DNA of 64,000 nt from Polymorphobacter fuscus. Its GTDB lineage: Bacteria; Pseudomonadota; Alphaproteobacteria; Sphingomonadales; Sphingomonadaceae. Location of the stretch: positions 868,001-932,000 of the forward strand of contig NZ_JAATJI010000001.1 of assembly GCF_011927825.1 (NCBI RefSeq). The letters run 5' to 3'. The position numbers and the translations under genes were made by a program. Each line of letters begins with the position of its first letter. Positions within the stretch are counted from its first letter, which is position 1. Of this stretch, positions 25,236 through 35,531 are shown piece by piece. The notes beneath the pieces are model-generated. The model worked only from the letters and a program-made list of their open reading frames with translations, was not told the origin of the DNA and made no database searches.

Positions 25236-27575
25236 TCAGCGCCATTTGGCGACTCGGCGGATACGGTTTAGCTGCCCCGAATTGGCTTCGGCGAGCAGCA
25301 GCGCCTGCACCGCGGCAGCCGGCATCGGCCGATGCAAATAGAAGCCTTGGGCATAATCACAGCGCCGTGCGTAGAGATGCATGGCCTGCTCGACTGTTTC
25401 CACACCCTCGGCAATCACCTCCATGCCCAACCCCTTGGCCAGGCCGATGACGGCATCAACGATTGCTGCATCGTCGGGGTTCGTCGTGAGGTCGCAGATG
25501 AAGCTGCGATCGATCTTGATGGTATTGATCGGGAAACGTTTGAGGTGCGACAGCGCTGCGAACCCCGTGCCAAAATCGTCAAAAGCGATCTGGATCCCGG
25601 CATTGCTTAGCGTCTTTAATGTATCTGCGACCGTGTCGCTGTCCTGCCCCAGGAACACACCTTCGGTAATCTCGATCTGAAGGCGTTTGCACGGCACGCC
25701 CGCGGCCGCGAGCGTCGACAAAAGCCTTTCGCCATAATCGCTACGGCGAAGTTCCGGCGCAGCGACATTGATCGCGACATAACCGACGTCGACCCCCTCC
25801 CGCTCCCACACAGCTAGGTCGGCGACGACCTGGCGTATCATCCAGTTTCCGATCTCAACACCCAGCTCGGCATCTTGAAAGGCATCGCTGAGATCGGCTG
25901 GCAGGCTGTAGTTGCCGGCACTGTCCTGTATGCGCAGCAGGGCTTCAAAGCCGATGATCGAGCCATGATCGAGCGAAAATTGCGCTTGATAATAGGCGGC
26001 AAGGCTGCCGGCCGCCATGGCGCTTCGTACGCCATCGAAAAGCCGCCTGCGGCGGATCAACTCGGCACTGAAATCGGGCAGATAAAGCGTGGCAATGCCG
26101 CGGCCATGCCCCTTGGCGCGGTACATGGCGATATCGGCATTCTTCAACAAAGTCGCCGCGTCGGTGCCGTGATCGGGATAGACGCTGACGCCGATGCTGG
26201 CGCGGCAGTCGAGCCGAAACCCGTCCACCATCAGCGGTTCACGAAGGATCGCGACCAACCCGTCGATGCGCCGAACGATCGCTTCGTCGATGCCGCAATC
26301 GGGAATCAGAAGCGTGAATTCGTCGCCGCCCAGCCGCGCTGCGGTTTCACCATCGGCGATGAAGCATTTCAGCCGCTGTGCCACCTCCTGCAGCAGAGCG
26401 TCGCCGACGGCATGTCCGTAAACATCGTTGACGCCCTTGAAATGGTCGATATCGAGCAAGATGAGCGCCAACCTGGCCGGCGACTGGCCCTTGACGGCTG
26501 GGAAGGCCAGATGCGCCTCCAGCAGTTCCTGAAAGCGCAGACGGTTGGCGAGCCCAGTCAGAGTATCGTGGCTGACGATCCAGTTTAACCGGTCCTTCGC
26601 CCGCTTGCGTTCGTCGATATCGGTCAGCGTCCCGGAAACCGCGCGCGCAATGCCCATCCGGTCGTGCTCAACCGAAGCGCCGCGCATCAGCATCCAGCGC
26701 CAGCCGCCATCCGATGCTGCCACCCGAATCTCACATTCGTAATGGGTCACCCGTCCGCAGATATAGTCCTTCAAATGGCTTACCATCGCGTCGCGATCAT
26801 CCGGATGCACAGTACGCAGCGCATCCTCGACCAGGTGTTTTGTGATCGACGCGATGACGTCGGGCGCCCCCAGCCACAGCCGCTCCTCCGCATGCTCCCA
26901 TTCCCAGATGATGACACCCGAGCTTTCGAACGCGTTGGCAACGCGGGCCTGCAAAGCGCAGAGCTTGTCGTTGCGCTCGACAAGCGCCCGCTGTTGCTCC
27001 TTCGCTCGCCCCAACGCCGATCGCAGTTCGAGTTCGGTTACCACTTGCTCCGCGAGAGTTGACAGCAACTGCCGCTGTACGCTGGTCAGTCCCCCCTCGC
27101 GCGGTGTGTGATCCATCACGCAAAGCGTGCCAATCCGAAAACCATCGTGCGACGTTAGCGGTACGCCGACGTAGAAGCAGACACCGGGTTCGCACGTCAC
27201 CAATGGGTTGCTAGCAAAGCGGGGGTCGGTACGCGCATCAAGGACTTCGAGTGGTTCGGATTGCTGGATCGCGACGTCGCAAAAAGCGATATCGCGTTCC
27301 GTTTCGACGAGCTTGGCCAGGCCGACATTGGCCTTGAACCATTGCCGGTGTTCGTCGACCAGGCTTACCAGAGCCACCGGCGTCCCGCATATCGCCGCTG
27401 CGGCCAGCGTCAGCCGATCGAAGGCGGCCTCGGGCGGCGTGTCGAGTATATGATAGGCCCTCAGGGCACGCAGTCGTTCCGCCTCCTGGTCATTCGACAG
27501 CCGATGGCACTGAAGCTTGGGTACCTCATCGGCACTCGCCGGATCGCATGTATTTCCGCGCCACGTAAACGACAT
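25236..27575 (-). CDS. c-di-GMP turnover protein with GAF, PAS, GGDEF and EAL domains
   Basis: 779-aa cytoplasmic signalling enzyme. The order is GAF (about residues 40-195), coiled linker, PAS/PAC (about 225-335), GGDEF (about 345-505) and EAL (about 520-770). The cyclase active site reads LGGDEF. The phosphodiesterase carries EALLR, ITEGVF, DDFGTGF, KIDRSF and EGVET, so both activities could be intact. A PAS C-terminal ADGG/SDGGWRWMLMRG segment suggests sensory input. Start 27575 (MSFTW) has GGGAGGCAAGG upstream; the longer frame to 27677 lacks that support. It is convergent with the polysaccharide genes and may control glycan output or motility (inference). Confidence 0.92.
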   Translation of the reverse strand: MSFTWRGNTCDPASADEVPKLQCHRLSNDQEAERLRALRAYHILDTPPEAAFDRLTLAAAAICGTPVALVSLVDEHRQWFKANVGLAKLVETERDIAFCDVAIQQSEPLEVLDARTDPRFASNPLVTCEPGVCFYVGVPLTSHDGFRIGTLCVMDHTPREGGLTSVQRQLLSTLAEQVVTELELRSALGRAKEQQRALVERNDKLCALQARVANAFESSGVIIWEWEHAEERLWLGAPDVIASITKHLVEDALRTVHPDDRDAMVSHLKDYICGRVTHYECEIRVAASDGGWRWMLMRGASVEHDRMGIARAVSGTLTDIDERKRAKDRLNWIVSHDTLTGLANRLRFQELLEAHLAFPAVKGQSPARLALILLDIDHFKGVNDVYGHAVGDALLQEVAQRLKCFIADGETAARLGGDEFTLLIPDCGIDEAIVRRIDGLVAILREPLMVDGFRLDCRASIGVSVYPDHGTDAATLLKNADIAMYRAKGHGRGIATLYLPDFSAELIRRRRLFDGVRSAMAAGSLAAYYQAQFSLDHGSIIGFEALLRIQDSAGNYSLPADLSDAFQDAELGVEIGNWMIRQVVADLAVWEREGVDVGYVAINVAAPELRRSDYGERLLSTLAAAGVPCKRLQIEITEGVFLGQDSDTVADTLKTLSNAGIQIAFDDFGTGFAALSHLKRFPINTIKIDRSFICDLTTNPDDAAIVDAVIGLAKGLGMEVIAEGVETVEQAMHLYARRCDYAQGFYLHRPMPAAAVQALLLAEANSGQLNRIRRVAKWR

Positions 27576-27875
27576 CCTTGCCTCCCCAACCCGTCGCGGT
27601 CGACTGCCTAAAATTTCAAGTCTTGCGCCAGCAACTACGCTCAAGAAAATTTCGAGCCCTGGAACTGCCAGACTCATCTATTTGGTAGCACTTGTATTTT
27701 TTCGGGTTGTTCCTTTCTCCTTCTCAAGAGACATTTCTTTTAATTTCTGTATCTAAAGCCCTGCCCTTGGGCGAACCCCGAGATCGAAGATCCGTTTGAC
27801 TAAGGGCTTCCCGATTAAAACAGCCGAAAGGCCTGCCGTCAGCCAGTTTTTCACACGCAAATCTTCGTTGGCCTA
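27576..27875. other. 300-base A+T-rich gap between the c-di-GMP gene and the recombinase-like gene
   Basis: Should contain the promoter of the minus-strand GAF-PAS-GGDEF-EAL gene. No clear -35/-10 pair, inverted repeat or small gene was seen; only the ribosome binding site next to 27575 is evident. Confidence 0.4.
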
Positions 27876-28544
27876 TTAGACAGTCACGGATCTCTGGGTT
27901 GCCCTGGTGACGGCAGGCAACCCCTCGTCAGCATATTCCGACAGCCGCGATCGGGCACGCAGCACGCCGAGGCCGCGGTAGACCGTTGCCCTCGAAACGC
28001 CAACCTTTCTGGCAACATCCGCTGTCGACAACGCGGGATCTGCGGCCAGACACTCGATGTCCTTCAGAAGCGCTTCGGAAAGTATCGTCGGCCGGCCGCG
28101 ACGCGTTTCGCTGACGACAAAGCGTTCGATGTCACGCTCTGCGACAACCCGCCGTTCCATCTCGGCAATGGCAGCACCAATCTGGAGCACGTTACAGCCG
28201 CCTAACGCCGTGGTATCGATGCCATCCTTAATTGAAATCAGGTGGATATTCTGTCGCTTGAAGCGATCGAGCAATAAGAATAGTTGTTGTGCTGTCATGT
28301 CAAGATGGTCAAGTCTCCAAACCACGACGGTGTCATTCGGCAGCGCCAGCTCAAGTACGGAAACGAGTCCGGGTCGTTTCTTGCGCGCTGTTTCGCTCAC
28401 ATCCTGAAAGACGCAATAGCAATTCATTTCCTTCATTGCCGCAATCTGGACATCCTCATCGCAATCCAAAGATGTGACACGAACGTAGCCAATTCTTCGT
28501 GACGCTGCATCTGACTTCGTTACCAATAAATCAATGCCACTCAT
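27876..28544 (-). CDS. Serine recombinase (resolvase)-family protein with substituted catalytic residues
   Basis: 222-aa homologue of resolvase/invertase proteins: N-terminal resolvase domain (about 17-140) and a C-terminal helix-turn-helix (LSTADVARKVGVSRATVYRGL, about 175-195). The usual catalytic pattern Y-x-R-V-S reads YVRVTS here, so the nucleophile position (residue 24) is Thr. In the usual LDRLGR motif both Arg are changed (LDHLDMT, H80 and M83). The E-R of the long helix (AEMERR) is kept. Strand exchange is therefore unlikely; a DNA-binding regulator is more plausible. ATG 28544 follows a purine-rich GGGGGCGG; the frame could also start at 28562. Confidence 0.8.
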   Translation of the reverse strand: MSGIDLLVTKSDAASRRIGYVRVTSLDCDEDVQIAAMKEMNCYCVFQDVSETARKKRPGLVSVLELALPNDTVVVWRLDHLDMTAQQLFLLLDRFKRQNIHLISIKDGIDTTALGGCNVLQIGAAIAEMERRVVAERDIERFVVSETRRGRPTILSEALLKDIECLAADPALSTADVARKVGVSRATVYRGLGVLRARSRLSEYADEGLPAVTRATQRSVTV

Positions 28545-28560
28545 AACCGCCCCCAAGACC

Positions 28561-28642
28561 ACGACTATAGTGTCGTCTTCGTCTCTCGACTGCAGAACTG
28601 GTCTGCAAAGATAATTTTGCGACTGTAATCCGGATTAGTCAA
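28561..28642 (-). promoter_or_regulatory. Promoter region of the recombinase-like gene with two inverted repeats
   Basis: On the minus strand TTGACT (28642-28637) and CAAAAT (28619-28614) are 17 bases apart, giving a plausible sigma-70 type promoter with transcription starting near 28607. Directly at and after that point lie two inverted repeats: TGCAGA-n5-TCTGCA (28591-28607) and ACGAC-n6-GTCGT (28561-28576). Their place suggests operators, perhaps for the encoded protein itself. Confidence 0.45.
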
Positions 28643-28927
28643 GCGTTGAAACAAAACCGTAGTCTAGCTGTAAAATCATATAAATCTAATAATTTACCGA
28701 GAATGTCGTTTACTAGTTCATATTAAAATAATTATTGTAATCTCTCTGTTATCCTTAACTGGTCTCTAACTACGGGGTCGCGCCACTTTTGCTGGCTGGT
28801 GCAGTGGCCACGCAAGTCGCACTTTAAAATCAAGCGAGGATCTGGGGCACAGTGCAGGCAAAACCATGCCTTGGCCCGTGCTGGAATGGGTTTCGGCCAA
28901 GTTGCATCATCCCCGCAGGCCGTGAAG
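28643..28927. other. Non-coding A+T-rich stretch
   Basis: Strongly A+T-rich from about 28660 to 28760, then returning to the genome's usual composition. No gene or repeat was recognised on either strand. Confidence 0.4.
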
Positions 28928-29113
28928 TCATTGCCCATTCCTGCCGGGAATTGAGATCGACGATGCGTCCCGCAAATCGTGGATGATGCGCTTGGGGAAA
29001 AGTTGCGGGATCGCGCATGCGGCCGAAGCGCGCGCCGCCGCACGCGAGGATGGCCTGCCGTCGCTCGCAGCGATCATCGGCTCGCGCAAATCCAGCGACA
29101 AGCCTCGACCCAT
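28928..29113 (-). pseudogene. Decayed IS630-family transposase, N-terminal remnant
   Basis: A 61-codon minus-strand frame starting MGRGLSLDLREPMIAASDG, then SSRAAARASAACAI. This follows the N-terminus of IS630-type first ORFs (pattern MG.ALS.DLRERV.AA.DGG.S.RAAA.RFGVS.ASAI.W), with the RFG step lost by a small deletion and the usual Trp missing. After about 30 more codons of unrelated-looking sequence it stops at 28928. No DDE domain remains. Confidence 0.55.
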
Positions 29114-29199
29114 CCCTGCTGGCCGCATCCCGCCCTAATCCTGTATCGGACATCAGCCGGTTCGCGCTCCCGTTCAACCCGGGAACGTCGAAAGCGGCT

Positions 29200-29835
29200 C
29201 TAATCTTCGTCCCCATAGCCGGGCAATGCCACACCCTTGCCGATCGCCAGCGCCCGCAAGCCGAACCCCGCCGCCGCCCCGATGACCCCCGCCGCCGTCC
29301 GGTCCACCCCGAGCGCAACGAGCACGACATAGGTCGTCGCTCCCAGCGCTGCTGCCGACACATAGATTTCGCGCCGCATCAGGATCGACGGCTCGCCCGC
29401 CAGCACGTCGCGGATGATCCCGCCGAAACTCGCCGTCAGCACGCCCATGACGATGCAGGCCAGCGGCGGCACGCCGAATGTTTCCGCCTTTGCCGCGCCG
29501 ATAACCGCATAGGCCGCCATTCCGACCGCGTCGAACCACAGCAGCGCCGGCAACTGCCAGCGGTCGGCGCGCAACAGCCACACCGCCCCGGCCGCCGCCA
29601 GGCAGACGCCGATATAGTCGGACCGCCCGACCCAGAACACCGGCGCACCGATCAGCAGGTCGCGCAGCGTGCCACCGCCGATCCCGGTGATCGCGGCGAA
29701 AAAGGCAAAGGTGACGATGGTCTGTTTTGCCCGCGCCGCCGCCAGCGCGCCGGAGACCGCAAACACCGCGACAGCCGCCATGTCGAGCCACGACAGCAGC
29801 GGCCGGATGGATTCGAGGACCGGGGTGTCGATCAC
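29200..29835 (-). CDS. TRIC cation channel family (UPF0126) membrane protein
   Basis: 211-aa integral membrane protein made of two UPF0126/TRIC repeats. Each repeat contains a glycine-rich channel motif: GIGGGTLRDLLIG in the first and FGGIIRDVLAGEPSIL in the second. Bacterial TRIC homologues form trimeric cation channels, mainly potassium. The GTG at 29835 (after GAGGGC) gives the normal family length; the frame to 29904 adds a charged, unlike extension. It is on the same strand as and 77 bases after lpdA. Confidence 0.9.
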   Translation of the reverse strand: MIDTPVLESIRPLLSWLDMAAVAVFAVSGALAAARAKQTIVTFAFFAAITGIGGGTLRDLLIGAPVFWVGRSDYIGVCLAAAGAVWLLRADRWQLPALLWFDAVGMAAYAVIGAAKAETFGVPPLACIVMGVLTASFGGIIRDVLAGEPSILMRREIYVSAAALGATTYVVLVALGVDRTAAGVIGAAAGFGLRALAIGKGVALPGYGDED

Positions 29836-29911
29836 GGAAGTGCCCTCGCTGACTGGCCGGGCGCGACGAAGGCCGGGGCGATCACGCTCCGGCCATTGCG
29901 GCAACCCGCCA

Positions 29912-31306
29912 TCAGATGTGGATCGGCTTGCCCGTGACCGCCATCGCGGCTTCCTTCAGCGCTTCGGGGTGAGTCGGGTGGGCGTGGCACGTCAGGGCGA
30001 TGTCCTCGCTCGACGCGCCGAATTCCATGGCGATCGCGGCTTCGGCGATCATCGTCCCCGCCATCGCCCCGATGATATGGACCCCGAGCACGCGGTCGGT
30101 CGCCGCATCGGCCAGGACCTTCACGAACCCTTCGGTGTCGCGATTGGTCTTGGCGCGGCTGTTGCCGGCAAAGGGAAATTTGCCGACCTTGTAGGCGGTG
30201 CCCGCGGCCTTCAGCTCTTCCTCGGTCTTGCCCACCGTTGCCACTTCGGGGTGGGTATAGACCACCGCCGGGATGACATCATGGTTCACATAGCCGGTCA
30301 GCCCGGCGATATTGTCGGCACAGGCAAGGCCTTCGTCCTCCGCCTTGTGTGCCAGCATCGGCCCCGGCACGACATCGCCGATCGCCCAGATGCCGGGGAC
30401 TGGCGTGCTGAAGTCCTTGGCCACAATGATCCGGCCGCGATCCAGCGTCAGGCCGGTCGCCTCGATATTCAAGCCATCGGTGTTCGGCCGCCGCCCGACC
30501 GAAAGCAGCACGATATCGGCCGCAATCGTCTCGGACGCGCCGCCGGCTGCCGGCTCGATCGTCACCGCGGCCCCGGCACCGTCGCGCACGACACCCGTCA
30601 CCTTGGTCGCGGTGCGGATTTCGAAACCCTGTTTCTTCAGCACCTTGGCGAAGGCAGTTGCGACTTCGACATCCATCGCCGGCACGATCCGCTCGGCATA
30701 TTCGATGACAGTGACGCGCGCACCCAGCCGCCGCCAGACCGAACCCATTTCCAGCCCGATATAGCCGCCGCCGATCACCACCAGATGCTCGGGCACCTTA
30801 TCGAGATCGAGCGCCTCGGTCGAGGTGACGATGACTTCGCCATCGGGCACCATGCCAGGCAACAGCGCGACTTCGGATCCGGTTGCGATGATGAAATTCT
30901 TTGCCGTCAACAGGCGGTCGCCGACCTTGACCGACTTCGCGTCGACAAAGCTGGCCTCGCCTGCCACCCACTCGACCTTGTTCTTCTTGAACAGATAGGC
31001 AATGCCGTCGGTCAACTCCTTGACGGCCTTGTCTTTCTCTCCCAGCAACGCAGGCAGGTCGAGCTCGACCGAACCCAGCTTGACACCGAACTTGGCGAGC
31101 GCGCCCGACTGCGCCTCGGCATAATATTCGGACCCGTGCAGCAACGCCTTCGACGGAATGCAGCCGACGTTGAGGCATGTGCCGCCCAGCCGATCGCGCT
31201 TTTCGATGCACGCGACCTTCAGGCCATGTTGCGCCGCACGAATGGCGGCGACATAGCCGCCGGGGCCGCTGCCGATAACGACAACATCGAATTCAGGGTC
31301 AGCCAT
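29912..31306 (-). CDS. lpdA: Dihydrolipoyl dehydrogenase (E3)
   Basis: 464-aa FAD enzyme that reoxidises dihydrolipoamide in the 2-oxoglutarate dehydrogenase complex. It has the FAD-binding GSGPGGYVAAIRA and redox-active disulfide GGTCLNVGCIPSKALL. VIGGGYIGLEMGSV binds NAD and HAHPTHPEALKEA is the C-terminal active-site region with the catalytic His-Glu. ATG 31306 (MADPEF) has AAGGACG upstream. It directly follows sucB in the operon, with a 10-base gap. Confidence 0.97.
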   Translation of the reverse strand: MADPEFDVVVIGSGPGGYVAAIRAAQHGLKVACIEKRDRLGGTCLNVGCIPSKALLHGSEYYAEAQSGALAKFGVKLGSVELDLPALLGEKDKAVKELTDGIAYLFKKNKVEWVAGEASFVDAKSVKVGDRLLTAKNFIIATGSEVALLPGMVPDGEVIVTSTEALDLDKVPEHLVVIGGGYIGLEMGSVWRRLGARVTVIEYAERIVPAMDVEVATAFAKVLKKQGFEIRTATKVTGVVRDGAGAAVTIEPAAGGASETIAADIVLLSVGRRPNTDGLNIEATGLTLDRGRIIVAKDFSTPVPGIWAIGDVVPGPMLAHKAEDEGLACADNIAGLTGYVNHDVIPAVVYTHPEVATVGKTEEELKAAGTAYKVGKFPFAGNSRAKTNRDTEGFVKVLADAATDRVLGVHIIGAMAGTMIAEAAIAMEFGASSEDIALTCHAHPTHPEALKEAAMAVTGKPIHI

Positions 31307-31316
31307 CGGAACGTCC

Positions 31317-32612
31317 TTACAGGTCAATCAGCAGCCGCGCCGGATCCTCGATCGCTTCCTTGACGCGCACCAGGAAGGTCACGGCCTCGCGGCCATCGAC
31401 GACGCGGTGGTCATAGCTCAGCGCCAGATACATCATCGGGCGGATGACGATCTGCCCATCGCGCACCACCGGCCGCTCCTCGATACGGTGCAGCCCCAGA
31501 ACGCCTGACTGCGGCGTGTTGAGGATCGGCGTCGACATCAGCGAACCGAAGACCCCGCCGTTCGAAATGGTGAAATTGCCGCCCTGCAACTCCTCGATCT
31601 TCAACTGGCTGCTCTGCGCGCGCTTGCCGAAATCGCCGATGGCGAGCTCGGTCTCCGCAAACGACAGCTTGTCGGCGTTGCGCAGCACCGGCACCACCAG
31701 GCCGCCGGGGGACGACACAGCGATGCCGAGGTCGGCATAGTTGCGATAGACGAGTTCATCGCCTTCGATCGCGGCGCCGACGGCGGGAACATCGCGCAAC
31801 GCCAGCACCACCGCCTGCGAAAAGAACGACATGAAGCCCAGCCGGACCCCGTGCTTCTTTTCGAACAGATCCTTGTAGCGTGCCCGCGTCGCCATCACTG
31901 CGGTCATGTCGACATCGTTGAACGTCGTCAGCATCGCAGCCGTGTTCTGCGCTTCCTTCAGCCGGCGCGCGATGGTCTGGCGCAGCCGCGTCATCCGGAC
32001 ACGTTCCTCACGGCGCTCCTCGACCGGCGCCGCGGCTGCCACAGGGGCCGGCGCCGCAGCGGCTGCCGGCGTGGCCTTGACCCTCGCCGTTCCAGCCTCG
32101 ATCGCCGCCAGCACATCCCCCTTGGTCAGCCGGCCGTCGCGGCCCGACGCCTGGATGCTGGCGATATCGAGATTGTAGCTGTCGACCAGCGTCCGCACCG
32201 CCGGGCCCATGGCCTCCAGCGCCGCGCCGGCCGCAGGAGCCGCCGCTGCTGCCGGTGCCGCCGGCGCAGGTGACGGCGCAGGCGCGGCAGCAGGTGCCGC
32301 GGCGGGCTGGGCCGCCGGCGCCGCTACCGCGGGGGCCGGCTCGGCCTTGGCAGGCGCCGGTGCCGCCGCTTCGCCGCCGGCGTTGATGATCGCGATCCGA
32401 GCGCCCACTGCCACCGTGTCGCCGACCTTGAACAGCTGCTCGCCCATCGTCCCGGCCACCGGCGACGGCACTTCGACCGCCACCTTGTCGGTCTCCAGGC
32501 TCACGATCGGCTCGTCGGCCGCGACGGCGTCGCCGGGCTGCTTCAGCCATTGGCCGACGCTGGCCTCGCTGATCGATTCGCCAAGGGCCGGGATGATGAC
32601 GTCGGTTGCCAT
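31317..32612 (-). CDS. sucB: 2-oxoglutarate dehydrogenase E2, dihydrolipoyllysine succinyltransferase
   Basis: 431-aa core of the 2-oxoglutarate dehydrogenase complex. Residues 1-78 form one lipoyl domain ([16 protein letters not shown], with the lipoyl-lysine). A long Ala/Pro linker follows, then the peripheral subunit-binding domain ([20 protein letters not shown]). The catalytic domain contains [16 protein letters not shown] and the active-site [13 protein letters not shown] near the end. ATG 32612 is the start of the lipoyl domain. It sits 4 bases after sucA. Confidence 0.97.
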   Translation of the reverse strand: MATDVIIPALGESISEASVGQWLKQPGDAVAADEPIVSLETDKVAVEVPSPVAGTMGEQLFKVGDTVAVGARIAIINAGGEAAAPAPAKAEPAPAVAAPAAQPAAAPAAAPAPSPAPAAPAAAAAPAAGAALEAMGPAVRTLVDSYNLDIASIQASGRDGRLTKGDVLAAIEAGTARVKATPAAAAAPAPVAAAAPVEERREERVRMTRLRQTIARRLKEAQNTAAMLTTFNDVDMTAVMATRARYKDLFEKKHGVRLGFMSFFSQAVVLALRDVPAVGAAIEGDELVYRNYADLGIAVSSPGGLVVPVLRNADKLSFAETELAIGDFGKRAQSSQLKIEELQGGNFTISNGGVFGSLMSTPILNTPQSGVLGLHRIEERPVVRDGQIVIRPMMYLALSYDHRVVDGREAVTFLVRVKEAIEDPARLLIDL

Positions 32613-32616
32613 GATA

Positions 32617-35430
32617 TTAACCTGCGTTCTGCGATGATTTGATACCGCCACCGATGGCGGCCTTGACGTCGGATCGGGCAGCGCCGAGCGCCTCGGCGAT
32701 CAACTTTGCCTGCTCGGCATTGTGGCGGCGCAACAGCCCGGTGGCGGTGGCGGCCGCCGCGGCGCGTCCGGCATAGATCGGCCGGCGGTCGAGGGCCGTT
32801 TCGATCAGCGGCGCGACGAAAGTCCAGGCGCCGGCGTTCCTCGGCTCTTCCTGGGCCCAGACGACGTCCTCCAGCCCAGGGAAGCGCGCCGCATATTCGG
32901 CAATGACTTCGCCCGGGAAGGGATAGAGTTGCTCGACGCGCAGCAGATAGACATCGTCGCGCTCGGTCTTCTCGCGTGCCTCAAGCAGGTCGTAATAGAC
33001 CTTGCCGCTGCACAGCACCAACCGCCGGATTTTGTCCGGATCGCACGGCGCCATGTCGTCGAGGCAGCGGTGGAAGCTGGTCCCCGCGGCCATGTCCTCC
33101 AGCGCCGATGTCGCGCGCTTGTGGCGCAGCAACGACTTCGGCGTGAAGACGATCAACGGCTTGCGGAAATCGCGGAGCATCTGGCGGCGCAACAGGTGAA
33201 AATAGTTCGCCGGCGTCGTCGCATTGGCGACCTGCATATTGTCTTCGGCGCACAGCTGCAGGAACCGTTCCATCCGTGCCGAACTATGCTCGGGGCCCTG
33301 GCCTTCATAGCCGTGCGGCAGCAGCATCGTCAGGCCGTTGGCGCGCAGCCACTTGATCTCGCCCGATGCGATGAACTGGTCGATGATGGTCTGCGCGCCG
33401 TTGACGAAATCGCCGAACTGCGCCTCCCACAGCACCAGCGTCTTGGGATCGGCCGAGGCAAAGCCATATTCGAACCCCAGCACGCCGAATTCCGACAACG
33501 GGCTGTCATAGACTTCGAACTTCGGGCTGATCGACGCCAGCGGCACGTACCGATGCCCGTCCTTCTGGTCGGTCCACACCGAATGGCGCTGGCTGAACGT
33601 GCCGCGCCCCGAATCCTGGCCCGACAGGCGCACGCCATAGCCGTCCTTGAGTAGCGATCCGAACGCCAGTGCCTCGGCGGTCGCCCAGTCGATATTCTGC
33701 CCCTGCGTCAGCGCATCGTCCTTGGCATCGAGAATGCGCGCCAGCGTCCGGTGGATGGCGAACCCGTCGGGGACCGCCGTCAACGTCCGCCCGATGCCGC
33801 GCAGTTCGTCGCCCGCCACGCCGGTCACCGCGGCGCGCCGGCTGCCGATGTCCTCGCGCGGCTTGCCAAGGCCCGACCACTGGCCTTCGAACCAGTCTGC
33901 CTTGTTGGCCTTGAAGCTGGTCGCGGCTTCGAAATCGGCCTCCAGCGTCGCGGTATACTGGTCGATCGCGCCTTGCAGAAAGCCTTCGTCGACGACCCCT
34001 TCCCGCACCAGCCGCGCGGCATAGATCTCGCTGACAGCCGGATGCTTGCCGATTTCGGCATACATCAACGGCTGGGTGAAGCTCGGTTCGTCGCTCTCAT
34101 TGTGGCCGAAGCGGCGATAGCACCACATGTCGATGACGACGTCGCGGCCGAACTTCTGGCGGAACTCGGTCGCCACCTTGGTGGCAAAGGTCACCGCCTC
34201 GGGATCATCGCCGTTGACATGAAAGATCGGCGCCTGGACGATCTTGCCGACGTCGCTGGGATAGGGCGACGACCGCGCGAACTGCGGGCTGGTGGTGAAA
34301 CCGACCTGGTTGTTGACGACGAAGTGGATCGTCCCGCCGGTATTGTACCCGGTCACCCCCGAAAAGCCGAAACATTCGGCGACGATGCCCTGCCCCGCAA
34401 AGGCGGCGTCGCCGTGCAGCAGCACCGGCAGCGACTTGACATGGTGGACGTCCCCCGTGCGCGTCTGGATGGCGCGCACCTTGCCGAGAACGACCGGATC
34501 GACCGCTTCCAGATGCGACGGATTGGGCGCCAGGCTGAGATGGACGGAATTGCCGTCGAACTCGCGATCGGTGCTGGTGCCGAGGTGATATTTGACATCG
34601 CCGGACCCGTCGACATCGTCGGGATTGGCCGATCCGCCGCCGAACTCGTGAAAGATCACGCGGAAGGGCTTGCGCATGACATTGCCGAGCATGTTGAGCC
34701 GGCCACGATGCGGCATCCCGAAGACGATCTCGGTAATGCCCAGCTGGCCACCGATCTTGATGATCGATTCCATCGCCGGGATCATCGATTCCGCGCCGTC
34801 GAGCCCGAAGCGCTTGGTGCCGACATATTTGCGCCCCAGGAAGCGCTCGAAATATTCGGCCTCGACGAGCTTGTTGAGGATCGCCTTCTTGCCGTTCGAG
34901 GTGAAGTGGATCTCCTTGTCGCGCCCCTCGATCTTGTCCTGGATGAAGCGCCGCTCCTCGACATCGTTGATGTGCATATATTCCACACCGACATTGCCGC
35001 AGTAATTGGCGCGCAGGATTTCGACCAGCTCGCGGATCGTCGCCGTCTGCAGCCCCAGCGCCCCACCGATATGCACCGGGCGGTCGAGGTCGGCTTCGAA
35101 AAACCCATGATATTCGGGGGTCAGGTCGGCCGGCAGATCGCGGACCATCAGCCCGAGCGGATCGAGGTTGGCGGCGAGATGGCCGCGCACACGGTAGGTT
35201 CGGATCAGCATCAGCGCCGAGATCGAATCCTGCGCCGCTTGTGCGATCGCTTCCGGGCTGGCCCCGGCCGCAGCGGCCTTGGCCGCCGCCTTGGCCGGCG
35301 CGGTGATCAGGATGTCGCGCGCGTCGAGAGCACGGGTCAGGTCATCGCTGGCGGGAAGCGGCCAGTCATTGCGCGCCCATGACGGCCCGGCGCTGTCTTC
35401 CGCCGTCGGCAACCCAGCTTCATAATCCAT
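32617..35430 (-). CDS. sucA: 2-oxoglutarate dehydrogenase E1
   Basis: 937-aa thiamine diphosphate-dependent decarboxylase that starts the 2-oxoglutarate dehydrogenase reaction. Motifs include [15 protein letters not shown] (substrate and cofactor region), [10 protein letters not shown] (cofactor pocket), [18 protein letters not shown] and, near the C-terminus, [13 protein letters not shown]. Length fits the family. The start ATG at 35430 has GAAGAAGGACG upstream. It follows sucD after about 100 bases, so a secondary promoter in that gap is possible. Confidence 0.97.
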   Translation of the reverse strand: MDYEAGLPTAEDSAGPSWARNDWPLPASDDLTRALDARDILITAPAKAAAKAAAAGASPEAIAQAAQDSISALMLIRTYRVRGHLAANLDPLGLMVRDLPADLTPEYHGFFEADLDRPVHIGGALGLQTATIRELVEILRANYCGNVGVEYMHINDVEERRFIQDKIEGRDKEIHFTSNGKKAILNKLVEAEYFERFLGRKYVGTKRFGLDGAESMIPAMESIIKIGGQLGITEIVFGMPHRGRLNMLGNVMRKPFRVIFHEFGGGSANPDDVDGSGDVKYHLGTSTDREFDGNSVHLSLAPNPSHLEAVDPVVLGKVRAIQTRTGDVHHVKSLPVLLHGDAAFAGQGIVAECFGFSGVTGYNTGGTIHFVVNNQVGFTTSPQFARSSPYPSDVGKIVQAPIFHVNGDDPEAVTFATKVATEFRQKFGRDVVIDMWCYRRFGHNESDEPSFTQPLMYAEIGKHPAVSEIYAARLVREGVVDEGFLQGAIDQYTATLEADFEAATSFKANKADWFEGQWSGLGKPREDIGSRRAAVTGVAGDELRGIGRTLTAVPDGFAIHRTLARILDAKDDALTQGQNIDWATAEALAFGSLLKDGYGVRLSGQDSGRGTFSQRHSVWTDQKDGHRYVPLASISPKFEVYDSPLSEFGVLGFEYGFASADPKTLVLWEAQFGDFVNGAQTIIDQFIASGEIKWLRANGLTMLLPHGYEGQGPEHSSARMERFLQLCAEDNMQVANATTPANYFHLLRRQMLRDFRKPLIVFTPKSLLRHKRATSALEDMAAGTSFHRCLDDMAPCDPDKIRRLVLCSGKVYYDLLEAREKTERDDVYLLRVEQLYPFPGEVIAEYAARFPGLEDVVWAQEEPRNAGAWTFVAPLIETALDRRPIYAGRAAAAATATGLLRRHNAEQAKLIAEALGAARSDVKAAIGGGIKSSQNAG

Positions 35431-35531
35431 CGCGCACGTCCTTCTTCCGCCACAGGCTGATAGCCATATGGGTCCGGCGTGTCACCGCCGAAAGCCACAT
35501 GGCTGCCATGTTTTGCGAAAGGATGCGGGCC

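Noticed and set aside
33751..35382. A 543-codon plus-strand frame
   Set aside because: Antisense to sucA, which has full family motifs.
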